A stretch of DNA of 64,000 nt. Source: Xanthomarina spongicola (lineage in GTDB: Bacteria; Bacteroidota; Bacteroidia; Flavobacteriales; Flavobacteriaceae). Positions 57,095-64,000 of the stretch are shown in pieces (within the stretch, counting starts at the first letter, position 1; each line of letters begins with the position of its first letter). Made by a program: the position numbers and the translations under genes. The stretch is taken from the NCBI RefSeq assembly GCF_003148645.1, contig NZ_QGGP01000003.1, forward strand, positions 62,001 through 126,000, given 5' to 3'. The notes under the pieces were generated by a model, which was not told the DNA's origin, ran no database searches, and saw only the letters and a list, made by a program, of their open reading frames with translations.

Positions 57095-58302
57095 TAAAAA
57101 AAGATGTCATAATAGTAGGAGGTGGAGCAGCAGGATTTTTTGCAGCTATAAATATTGCTGAACAGAACCCTAAACTAAAAGTAGCCATTTTAGAACGTGG
57201 AAAAGAAGGTCTTCAAAAAGTAAAAGTTTCTGGTGGTGGACGTTGTAATGTTACTCATGCTGAATTTATTCCACAAGAATTAATATTGAATTATCCTAGA
57301 GGAGAAAAAGAACTTTTAGGTCCTTTTCATCAGTTTATGACAGGAGATACCATTGAGTGGTTTGAAAAACGAGGCGTGCCTTTGAAGATTGAAGAAGATG
57401 GTAGAATGTTTCCTGAATCAAATTCATCTCAAACCATTATAGATTGTTTTTTAAATGAAGCCAAGAAATACAACGTTGAGTTGTTGTATAACCATGCAGT
57501 AAAATCAATTGAGAAAGAAGCGTTTTTATGGAAATTGGAAACTTCTCAAGACGAGTTTTCATCAGAAAAATTAGTAATAGCCACAGGAAGCAATCCTAAA
57601 ATATGGAACTTGTTAGAAGATTTAGGGCATACTATTTCTCAGCCTATCCCTTCTCTTTTTACGTTTAATATAAAAGACGAACGTATTAAAGATATTCCTG
57701 GAGTTGTAGCTCAAAATGTTGACATTAAAGTTTTAGGAACCCATTTATGGAGCGAAGGCCCTTTGTTAATCACTCATGTTGGAATGAGTGCTCCAGCCAT
57801 TTTAAAACTATCTGCTTTTGGAGCAATTGAATTAGCTAAACGTAATTATAAATTTGAAATTGAAATAAATTTTATCAGACAATCATTTGAAGATTGTTTA
57901 GATACATTAAAAGAGTTAAAGCAGAATTTAGCTAAAAAAACAGTTTATAAATCAACTCAATTTGAACTGCCAAAGCGTTTATGGCATAAATTAGTTTTAG
58001 CATCTAACATGGTTAAAGAAACACGTTGGGCAGATTTAAATAAGCAACAATTAGAAAGTTTAGCTGCACAATTAACACAAGCTGTTTTTAAAGTGGATGG
58101 AAAAAGCACGTTTAAAGAAGAGTTTGTTACTGCTGGAGGAATTGATTTAAAAGAAATTAATTTTAAAACCTTTGAAAGTAAATTACATGATAATCTTTAT
58201 TTTGCTGGAGAAGTTATCAACGTAGACGCAGTAACAGGAGGTTTTAATTTTCAGAATGCTTGGACAGGAGCCTATATTGTTGCTAAAACAATTTCAAAAT
58301 GA
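57091..58302 (+). CDS. FAD-dependent oxidoreductase, HI0933/BaiN-like
   Basis: 403 residues. An FAD-binding loop VGGGAAGFFAAINIAE opens the sequence, then KVKVSGGGRCNVTH, characteristic of the HI0933 family, and a C-terminal TAGGIDLKEIN...VTGGFNFQNAWTGAYIV. The family contains flavoproteins of uncertain substrate, including a bile-acid enzyme in gut bacteria. It overlaps GDPD and the DUF1697 gene by four bases each, so all are co-translated. Confidence 0.9.
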   Translation: MIKKDVIIVGGGAAGFFAAINIAEQNPKLKVAILERGKEGLQKVKVSGGGRCNVTHAEFIPQELILNYPRGEKELLGPFHQFMTGDTIEWFEKRGVPLKIEEDGRMFPESNSSQTIIDCFLNEAKKYNVELLYNHAVKSIEKEAFLWKLETSQDEFSSEKLVIATGSNPKIWNLLEDLGHTISQPIPSLFTFNIKDERIKDIPGVVAQNVDIKVLGTHLWSEGPLLITHVGMSAPAILKLSAFGAIELAKRNYKFEIEINFIRQSFEDCLDTLKELKQNLAKKTVYKSTQFELPKRLWHKLVLASNMVKETRWADLNKQQLESLAAQLTQAVFKVDGKSTFKEEFVTAGGIDLKEINFKTFESKLHDNLYFAGEVINVDAVTGGFNFQNAWTGAYIVAKTISK

Positions 58303-58826
58303 AAACATACATCGTGCTTTTAAAAGGCATTAACGTTGGTGGACACAAAAAAGTACCAATGGCAGAATTGCGTGAGCTACTTACTAAATCAGGTTTTGAA
58401 GATGTGCAAACCTATATTCAAAGTGGTAATGTGATTTTAAAATCTTCTGAAAATAAAAATATAATAGAAAATAAAATTCAGGAAGCTATTATGGCTCATT
58501 TTGGATTTGAAGTGTCTGTATTAACAAATACAAGACAGGGTTTGAAACGAATTTTTGATAATTGCCCATTTTCAGAAGAAAAAAAGAAAGCAAGTTACTT
58601 TATGATGCTTCATGAAAAACCAGAAGATGATTTAGTAAAAGTGGCTTCAGAAAAAGTTTATGATGGTGAGGAATATGAAATTATTGACGATTGTATTTAT
58701 TATTACTGCCAGAAAGGTTTTGGTCAGGCTAAATTCAATGCAAATTTTTTCGAGCGTAAGCTAAACACATTTGCAACAGCAAGAAATTATAACACAATGG
58801 TAAAGTTATTATCTTTGTCAACTTAA
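58299..58826 (+). CDS. DUF1697 protein
   Basis: 175 residues, full family length. YIVLLKGINVGGHKKVPMAE, QTYIQSGNVILKS and the C-terminal NTFATARNYNTMVKLLSL are DUF1697 hallmarks. The function is unknown. It is a small cytoplasmic protein and lies in the operon between the flavoprotein and the mevalonate genes, with an ATGA overlap at its start. Confidence 0.9.
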   Translation: MKTYIVLLKGINVGGHKKVPMAELRELLTKSGFEDVQTYIQSGNVILKSSENKNIIENKIQEAIMAHFGFEVSVLTNTRQGLKRIFDNCPFSEEKKKASYFMMLHEKPEDDLVKVASEKVYDGEEYEIIDDCIYYYCQKGFGQAKFNANFFERKLNTFATARNYNTMVKLLSLST

Positions 58827-58834
58827 TTTACAAC

Positions 58835-59914
58835 ATGACAGAACAAGATTTTATTCCAGAGGTATATCATTCTAAGATTGAAAATGGAAAAGTAACTTGG
58901 GAATCTCCAAGTAACATTGCTTTGGTGAAATATTGGGGAAAAAAGAAGAATCAAATTCCAGAAAACCCTTCCATTAGTTTTACTTTAAATGAGTGTAAAA
59001 CTATTACAACTTTAAACTATACATTAAAAGAAAATAAAACAGATTTTGAATTTGATGTGTTTTTAGATGGAAAGAAGGAGGATGCTTTTAAGCCTAAAAT
59101 TCAAACATTTTTTGAACGAATTGAATCATATGTACCTTTTTTAAGAGATTACTATTTTAAAATTGAGACTTCAAATACGTTTCCACATAGTTCCGGAATA
59201 GCATCTTCTGCATCAGGTATGAGTGCTTTGGCTTTGTGTTTAATGAGTATAGAAAAAGAGTTAAATCCAGAATTATCAGATGTATTTTTCAACCAAAAAG
59301 CATCCTTTTTAGCAAGACTAGGTTCTGGAAGTGCTTCTAGAAGTATAGAAGGTGACTTAATTGTTTGGGGAAAAACAGATTCTATTACAGGAAGTACAGA
59401 TCTATTTGGAATTAAATATCCTTATAAAGTTCATGAGAATTTTAAAGAATATCAAGACACCATTCTATTAGTTGATAAGGGCGAAAAGCAAGTGAGTAGT
59501 ACAGTTGGTCATAATTTAATGCATAACCATCCATTTGCAAAAAATCGTTTTGATCAAGCACATGAAAACTTAGAAACACTAAAAACTATTTTGGAATCTG
59601 GAGATTTAAATCAATTTATAGCATTGATTGAAAGTGAAGCATTGACATTACATGCTATGATGATGACAAGCATGCCTTATTTTATTTTAATGAAACCAAA
59701 TACGCTTGAAATAATAAATAAAATCTGGAGTTTTAGAAAAGACACAGGTTTACATATAAGTTTCACTTTAGATGCAGGAGCTAATGTACACGTGCTTTAT
59801 CCAAAAAAAGAAGCTAAAGTAATTCTAGAATTCATTAAGAATGAATTAGTTGCATATTGTCAAAACGAACAATATATTTGCGACAGAATTGGTTTTGATG
59901 CAAAACAATTGTAA
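58835..59914 (+). CDS. mvaD: Diphosphomevalonate decarboxylase
   Basis: 359 residues of the GHMP kinase superfamily. NIALVKYWGKKK and the ATP loop PHSSGIASSASGMSALAL are present, with SGSASRSIEGDLIVWGK supplying catalytic residues. It converts mevalonate diphosphate to isopentenyl diphosphate using ATP. The next gene encodes a mevalonate kinase-like GHMP protein, and a prenyltransferase follows, so isoprenoid synthesis is the theme here. Confidence 0.93.
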   Translation: MTEQDFIPEVYHSKIENGKVTWESPSNIALVKYWGKKKNQIPENPSISFTLNECKTITTLNYTLKENKTDFEFDVFLDGKKEDAFKPKIQTFFERIESYVPFLRDYYFKIETSNTFPHSSGIASSASGMSALALCLMSIEKELNPELSDVFFNQKASFLARLGSGSASRSIEGDLIVWGKTDSITGSTDLFGIKYPYKVHENFKEYQDTILLVDKGEKQVSSTVGHNLMHNHPFAKNRFDQAHENLETLKTILESGDLNQFIALIESEALTLHAMMMTSMPYFILMKPNTLEIINKIWSFRKDTGLHISFTLDAGANVHVLYPKKEAKVILEFIKNELVAYCQNEQYICDRIGFDAKQL

Positions 59915-59942
59915 CTTTATATTTCCAAATCAATAATTTTCT

Positions 59943-60872
59943 ATGAAAGGACCACTTTTTTACTCTAAAATATTGCTCTTCGGAGAATATGGCATCATTA
60001 AAGATTCCAAAGGTTTATCTATACCTTATAATTTTTATAATGGTGCTTTAAAAACTGTAGATAATACGTCTGAAGTTGCCTTGAAATCTAACGAAAGTTT
60101 AAAACGTTTTGTTTCTTACCTAAAGGGGTTAGATGCGTCTTTAGTGACATTTGATATTGAAAAATTACAAAATGATGTGGATGCAGGAATGTATTTTGAT
60201 TCTTCAATTCCTCAAGGTTATGGCGTTGGTAGTAGTGGTGCTTTAGTAGCTGCAATTTATGACAAATATGCGTTCAATAAAATTACAGTTTTAGAAAATT
60301 TAACTAGAGAAAAATTATTGAATTTAAAATCTATTTTTTCTGAGATGGAATCTTTTTTCCATGGAAAATCTTCAGGGTTAGATCCATTAAACAGTTATTT
60401 GAGTATTCCAATTCTAATCAATTCTAAAGATAATATTGAAGCTACTGGAATTCCATCGCAAAATACAGAAGGTAAAAATGCCGTATTTTTATTAGATAGT
60501 GGTATTACTGGAGAAACGGCTCCAATGGTAAGTATTTTTATGGAAAACATGAAGCAAGAAGGCTTTAGAAAAATGCTTAAAAATCAATTTATTAAACATA
60601 CAGATGCTTGTGTAGACGACTTCTTAAAAGGAGATATAAAATCCCTATTCGGAAACACAAAGAAACTATCTAAAGTGGTTTTGAATAACTTTAAACCTAT
60701 GATTCCTCAGCAATTTCATGAACTTTGGAAAAAAGGAATTGAAACAAACGAATACTACCTGAAACTTTGTGGCTCTGGTGGAGGAGGTTATATTCTTGGC
60801 TTTACAGAAGATATTGAAAAAGCAAAACAATCTCTTAAAGACTACAAATTGGAAGTTGTCTATAACTTCTAA
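59943..60872 (+). CDS. Mevalonate kinase (GHMP family)
   Basis: 309 residues. KILLFGEYGII (N-terminal GHMP motif), PQGYGVGSSGALVAAIYDK (ATP loop), EMESFFHGKSSGLDPLNSYL (catalytic Asp region) and CGSGGGGYILGF (third motif) are all visible. The HGxSSGLDPL pattern fits mevalonate kinase. It phosphorylates mevalonate. It sits between mvaD and the UbiA prenyltransferase, in line with a mevalonate route to isoprenoids. Confidence 0.9.
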   Translation: MKGPLFYSKILLFGEYGIIKDSKGLSIPYNFYNGALKTVDNTSEVALKSNESLKRFVSYLKGLDASLVTFDIEKLQNDVDAGMYFDSSIPQGYGVGSSGALVAAIYDKYAFNKITVLENLTREKLLNLKSIFSEMESFFHGKSSGLDPLNSYLSIPILINSKDNIEATGIPSQNTEGKNAVFLLDSGITGETAPMVSIFMENMKQEGFRKMLKNQFIKHTDACVDDFLKGDIKSLFGNTKKLSKVVLNNFKPMIPQQFHELWKKGIETNEYYLKLCGSGGGGYILGFTEDIEKAKQSLKDYKLEVVYNF

Positions 60873-60883
60873 TCTTTCTAACG

Positions 60884-61786
60884 ATGCTTTCGCGTAAACA
60901 CAAACACATTTTACTAAAGTTTTTTAGTATGTTTTCTGTGGTACGTGGTTATAACATTTTAATAATTGTTATTGCTCAATATTTAGCTTCCGTTTACATT
61001 TTAGCACACGATAAACCATTAAGGGAAGTTGTTTTAGATCTTAATTTATTAATGCTTGTTTTAGCATCTTCAGCAGTAATTGCAGGTGGCTATATTATAA
61101 ATAATTTCTACGATTCAGAAAAAGATTTAATTAATAGACCACAAAAATCGATGTTAGATAGATTAGTTAGTCAAAATACAAAACTATCTTTCTATTTTGT
61201 ATTAAATTTTATTGCTGTTGTATTATCTAGCTATGTCTCTTTTAGAGCAGTTATTTTCTTTTCTATCTATATTTTTGGTATTTGGTTTTATTCACATAAA
61301 TTAAAAAAATTACCGTTTATTGGTAATTTAACTTCAGCCATATTAACTATCACACCTTTTTTTATCGTTTTTATTTATTATAAAAATTTCGAAACCGTAG
61401 TTTTTGTACATGCTATGTTTCTCTTTTTAATTATTTCTATGAGAGAGTTAACAAAAGATTTAGAAAATATAAAAGGAGATTTAGCTCAAAATTATCAGAC
61501 AATTCCTATAGTTTATGGTGAAAAAGTTTCTAAAATTATGCTTACCTTTTTAACGGTTTTAACTCTTATTCCAACATATTTATTGGTTAATTATTTTAAT
61601 GTTGGCTACATGAGTTACTATTTTTATTTCAGTATTTTATTTTTGCTCATATTTATTTTTCTATTATGGAAATCCAGATCCAAAACACATTACCTTATTT
61701 TGCATAATATCTTAAAACTTATAATTGTTGCTGGAGTTTTTAGTATTACTCTTATCAATGTAGACTTACTATTAAACAGAATTTAA
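60884..61786 (+). CDS. UbiA-family membrane prenyltransferase
   Basis: 300 residues with about eight membrane helices. The two Asp-rich prenyl-binding motifs are NNFYDSEKDLINRP and RELTKDLENIKGDLAQN. In flavobacteria this gene is often annotated as geranylgeranylglycerol-phosphate geranylgeranyltransferase, an archaeal-type ether-lipid enzyme; a menaquinone or heme-O role is less likely as neither context is present. It follows mevalonate kinase by 11 bases. Confidence 0.85.
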   Translation: MLSRKHKHILLKFFSMFSVVRGYNILIIVIAQYLASVYILAHDKPLREVVLDLNLLMLVLASSAVIAGGYIINNFYDSEKDLINRPQKSMLDRLVSQNTKLSFYFVLNFIAVVLSSYVSFRAVIFFSIYIFGIWFYSHKLKKLPFIGNLTSAILTITPFFIVFIYYKNFETVVFVHAMFLFLIISMRELTKDLENIKGDLAQNYQTIPIVYGEKVSKIMLTFLTVLTLIPTYLLVNYFNVGYMSYYFYFSILFLLIFIFLLWKSRSKTHYLILHNILKLIIVAGVFSITLINVDLLLNRI

Positions 61787-61804
61787 GATTTATAATTTAG
61801 TTGC

Positions 61805-61834
61805 TTGATTGCAATTAGTCTTTCTGTATCTTTG
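61805..61834 (+). promoter_or_regulatory. Promoter of the pseudouridine-synthase-like gene
   Basis: TTG at 61805-61807, 19 bases, then TATCTTTG at 61827-61834. It lies 16 bases before ATG 61851 and supports that start over an in-frame one at 61809. Confidence 0.6.
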
Positions 61835-61850
61835 CATAAAATTAGTAATC

Positions 61851-62759
61851 ATGAGCAGACATCAAGGTAGCAGTAGTAAAGGAAAATCTTCAGGAAGAGG
61901 ACAGCAGAAAGAAGGAGCTAACCAAGCAGGTCGTGGAGGCAATACATCTCATAACAAAAGTTATTCTAGAGGAAATTCGCCTATTAAAAAGCAACAATTT
62001 TCTGCAAGTAAGCCTCAAACAGAGAAAAAGGCTTCTGCTAAAAAGTCGAATCCAGATGAGATTCGTCTTAACAAATACATAGCTAATTCTGGGATTTGTT
62101 CACGTAGAGAAGCAGATGCACATATTGCTATTGGACTTGTAACCGTTAATGGGAAAGTGATTACTGAAATGGGTTACAAAGTAAAACTGGAAGATGAGGT
62201 TCGATATGATGGAACTCGTATAAATCCAGAAAAGAAGGCTTATGTTTTATTAAATAAGCCAAAAGGATTTGCAACTACAACTGCAGAAGGAAAAGGTAGA
62301 ACTGTTATGGATTTGGTGGCAAATGCTACATCATCTAGAATAAAACCAATTGGTCGTTTGGGCAGAAACTCTAAAGGACTTTTATTGTTTACTAATGATG
62401 AAACTATAACCAAAAAATTCACCAATTCTAAAAATGGAGTACCACGTTTATTTCAAGTTGAATTGGATAAGAACTTAAAAATTGAAGATCTTAAAAAAAT
62501 TAGAGAAGGTTTTAAAGTAGATGGTAAACATATTGCTGTAGAAGAAATTAGTTATATAGATGGAGCCTCAAAAAAAGAAATTGGTCTAAAAATTAAGAAT
62601 ACAGGAAACACTATTTTGAGAACTATTTTCGACGAATTAAAATACGAAATTATAAGTATAGATTGCGTTGCTATAGGACATCTTACTAAAAAGGATATTC
62701 CAAGAGGACATTGGAAACATCTTACTGAGCAGGAATTAAATACTCTAAAAATGTTATAG
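61851..62759 (+). CDS. RsuA/RluB-family pseudouridine synthase homologue, active site altered
   Basis: 302 residues. A Gly/Ser/Lys-rich basic N-terminus (1-68) precedes an S4 RNA-binding domain (IRLNKYIANSGICSRREADA) and the synthase domain. The catalytic motif GRLDRxTxGLL reads GRLGRNSKGLLLFTND, with Gly171 (codon GGC 62361-62363) for the catalytic Asp. Motif II KxYxV is RLFQV and the late LDR is IDC. LTKKDIPRGHWKHLT is normal. It may bind RNA without modifying it. The frame is intact, so it is not a broken gene by sequence. Confidence 0.85.
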   Translation: MSRHQGSSSKGKSSGRGQQKEGANQAGRGGNTSHNKSYSRGNSPIKKQQFSASKPQTEKKASAKKSNPDEIRLNKYIANSGICSRREADAHIAIGLVTVNGKVITEMGYKVKLEDEVRYDGTRINPEKKAYVLLNKPKGFATTTAEGKGRTVMDLVANATSSRIKPIGRLGRNSKGLLLFTNDETITKKFTNSKNGVPRLFQVELDKNLKIEDLKKIREGFKVDGKHIAVEEISYIDGASKKEIGLKIKNTGNTILRTIFDELKYEIISIDCVAIGHLTKKDIPRGHWKHLTEQELNTLKML

Positions 62760-62762
62760 GTT

Positions 62763-63257
62763 TTATTCTATACCATATAAATTTTTTACATGTTTTAAGT
62801 TGGTGTTGCTATCTATCTCTATAAAATAATTTAGTTGCCACTTTTGCGTTTGTTTTGCCTGTTTATTATTAGTAATGTCCCAAGATGGATATACACGAAA
62901 ACCTCTTTTCCCAACTTTTTTATTAGATGAGACTATTCCTTTTTCGATTAAAATTGATTTTGGTAATATAAACTGACCCAGTTTGCTTTCTTTAATAACA
63001 TTAATAACATAATAATCAATCGAGTCTTTTTCATTTAAAGGTTCTGTAATTCCGTTTTTATTACGTTTCCAGAAAGTTACAAACTGTCCTATTTTTTTTG
63101 GAGTTATTTTGGCATCTCTACAAACAATATGAAATCCGTTTAAAGTAAACCTACATGCTTCATATTCTCTGCTTTCAGGCTCGTTTAAAAACTCAGATAT
63201 TTGCAAAGAACATTTCTCGTAAATGGTATTATTTATATGTGTAAGCACTTTATTCAT
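62763..63257 (-). CDS. MepB-family protein
   Basis: 164 residues. EACRFTLNGFHIVCRDAKITP and KKIGQFVTFWKRN, then SKLGQFILPKSILIEKGIVS and GKRGFRVYPSWDI are MepB patterns. MepB was named from a gene next to a multidrug efflux pump, but its own function is unknown. It is cytoplasmic by sequence. It converges on the pseudouridine-synthase homologue with four bases between stops and is 9 bases downstream of the GNAT gene. Confidence 0.82.
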   Translation of the reverse strand: MNKVLTHINNTIYEKCSLQISEFLNEPESREYEACRFTLNGFHIVCRDAKITPKKIGQFVTFWKRNKNGITEPLNEKDSIDYYVINVIKESKLGQFILPKSILIEKGIVSSNKKVGKRGFRVYPSWDITNNKQAKQTQKWQLNYFIEIDSNTNLKHVKNLYGIE

Positions 63258-63266
63258 TGCTAATAA

Positions 63267-63698
63267 TTAAAGTGTCTTTATTGTATGTAACCTTAAAACA
63301 GTATTTCCACTTTCTTCATGTTCATATTGCTTGATTTGTTTAAAACCATATTTATTATAAAAAGCCCTTCCAATAGTATTTTTCTCAAAAACCTCGACTT
63401 CCAACACATTATTTTCTTTAGAAACAAAGTCAACTAATTTTGTACCTATTCCTTTTGAATGATTATTTGGTAAGACAAAGAGTCCTCCAATTTCATTTTC
63501 TATCATGCTAATAAATCCAATAATTGAATTGTTTTGTTCGAATACCCAAGTCTGTGAACCTGGTATATAAAGATGCCTCATATCAGACGCTACTTTTTCA
63601 ACAAACTCTTTAGTAAGAAAAGGATGTGCTAATGCTGATGCATCATTCCAAATGTTCATTATTTGTTCAAGGTCTTGCTCTTTATGTTTTCTAATCAT
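63267..63698 (-). CDS. GNAT-family N-acetyltransferase
   Basis: 143 residues, one GNAT domain. IRKHKEQDLEQIMNIWNDAS opens it. The acetyl-CoA loop is in GGLFVLPNNHSKGIGTKLVD (R/QxxGxG/A type: HSKGIG), then NTIGRAFYNKYGFKQI near the end. It resembles YjaB-like acetyltransferases that modify small molecules or tRNA-related targets. Substrate unknown. It is upstream of the MepB gene on the same strand. Confidence 0.88.
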   Translation of the reverse strand: MIRKHKEQDLEQIMNIWNDASALAHPFLTKEFVEKVASDMRHLYIPGSQTWVFEQNNSIIGFISMIENEIGGLFVLPNNHSKGIGTKLVDFVSKENNVLEVEVFEKNTIGRAFYNKYGFKQIKQYEHEESGNTVLRLHTIKTL

Positions 63699-63737
63699 TT
63701 TGTTAATTTTAACTTTATTATTCGATCCAAAACGATT

Positions 63738-63998
63738 TTAGAACTCTTTATTTGTATAGTCACACTCTTCTTGAATAATAATTTTTTTATCAATTTTCCA
63801 AAAATTCACCAATTTCTCTCTCGAAGTTATATTACCTAAATAATCAATATAATACTTTTCAAAGTAAATGCCACTAGGTAGGTTTTTATTGTCTTTCCAT
63901 TCTTCGTAAGCAGTTGAAAAATTGAAAATAGGTAAATGAAAATTGGTTTTTTTATCTATAATATAATAATTAGTTCCAATTTTTTTTCGTTTAGCTTT
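63738..63998 (-). CDS. Unknown protein, C-terminal 86 residues (cut by window edge)
   Basis: Open frame on the minus strand from the right edge to TAA at 63738-63740. The visible part includes NYYIIDKKTNFHLPIFNFS, AYEEWKDNKNLPSGIYFEKY and a final IIIQEECDYTNKEF. It is Lys, Tyr and Asn rich with no clear motif. I do not recognise it. Its start and true length lie outside the window, and it runs in the same direction as the GNAT gene 40 bases downstream. Confidence 0.5.
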   Translation of the reverse strand, partial: KAKRKKIGTNYYIIDKKTNFHLPIFNFSTAYEEWKDNKNLPSGIYFEKYYIDYLGNITSREKLVNFWKIDKKIIIQEECDYTNKEF

Positions 63999-64000
63999 CT

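Overview
The window is AT-rich bacterial chromosome from a member of the Bacteroidota, most likely a marine-type Flavobacteriaceae. This rests on several things seen in the sequence: type IX secretion (T9SS) C-terminal sorting domains (genes at 858, 47958 and 51029), promoters of the TTTG / TAnnTTTG type (the best is upstream of tRNA-Asp at 20673-20703), M56/BlaR1-like proteases carrying TonB-type tails, DUF3667 and DUF6252 proteins, mevalonate-pathway genes, and the gene orders rpsP-rimM and dnaE-trxA-DUF58. Genus and species cannot be fixed from this alone. Most of the window is ordinary core genome. There is no prophage, transposase, CRISPR array or rRNA operon.

Layout. 1-1190: two secreted or T9SS-linked proteins (one cut by the left edge). 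1384-5973: a PhoB/PhoR-like two-component pair, a MurG-like glycosyltransferase, trmB, a LysE-type exporter and an alkyltransferase-like DNA repair protein. 6165-9152: an iron-sulfur and electron-transfer block (Mrp/ApbC ATPase, NifU-like scaffold, ferredoxin-NADP reductase, 2Fe-2S ferredoxin). 9247-13523 (minus): UDP-diacylglucosamine hydrolase-like phosphoesterase, acyl-CoA dehydrogenase, tRNA methyltransferase, rimM, rpsP. 13675-20641: DUF6252 lipoprotein, dnaE with fused proofreading exonuclease, a small membrane protein, thioredoxin, DUF58 protein. 20642-21632: tRNA-Asp followed by a duplicated three-hairpin element and a long leader. 21633-24942: a small secreted peptide, a TPR sensor kinase and a response regulator, then a short orphan transcript-like unit. 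25503-28218: a BlaI/M56 regulatory cassette with three operators. 28271-32039 (minus): Bax-inhibitor-like protein, a barrel-like protein, GT2 and a flippase-like membrane protein. 32087-37695: ruvC, hemW between two DUF3667 paralogues, cyclase, MmcQ and PhnA proteins. 38873-43595: an ACP / AsnB / NadE-like / AMP-ligase cluster. 44356-47836: DUF4407 protein and a second BlaI/M56 cassette. 47958-52609: secreted peptidase, M20 dipeptidase, tRNA-Leu, kelch protein. 52863-54630: a methionine sulfoxide repair operon with two redoxins. 55545-62759: thioesterase, phosphodiesterase, flavoprotein, mevalonate enzymes, a UbiA prenyltransferase and a pseudouridine-synthase homologue with altered active-site residues. 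The window ends in small accessory genes.

Items most worth a second look: the ACP-AsnB-NadE-ligase cluster, which looks like a small unassigned biosynthetic pathway; the peptide plus TPR-kinase locus, whose kinase start is one A short of joining an in-frame ATG; the duplicated three-hairpin element, one copy carrying an inserted palindrome that the other lacks; the pseudouridine synthase homologue whose catalytic Asp is Gly; and the two BlaI/M56 cassettes with visibly different operators.
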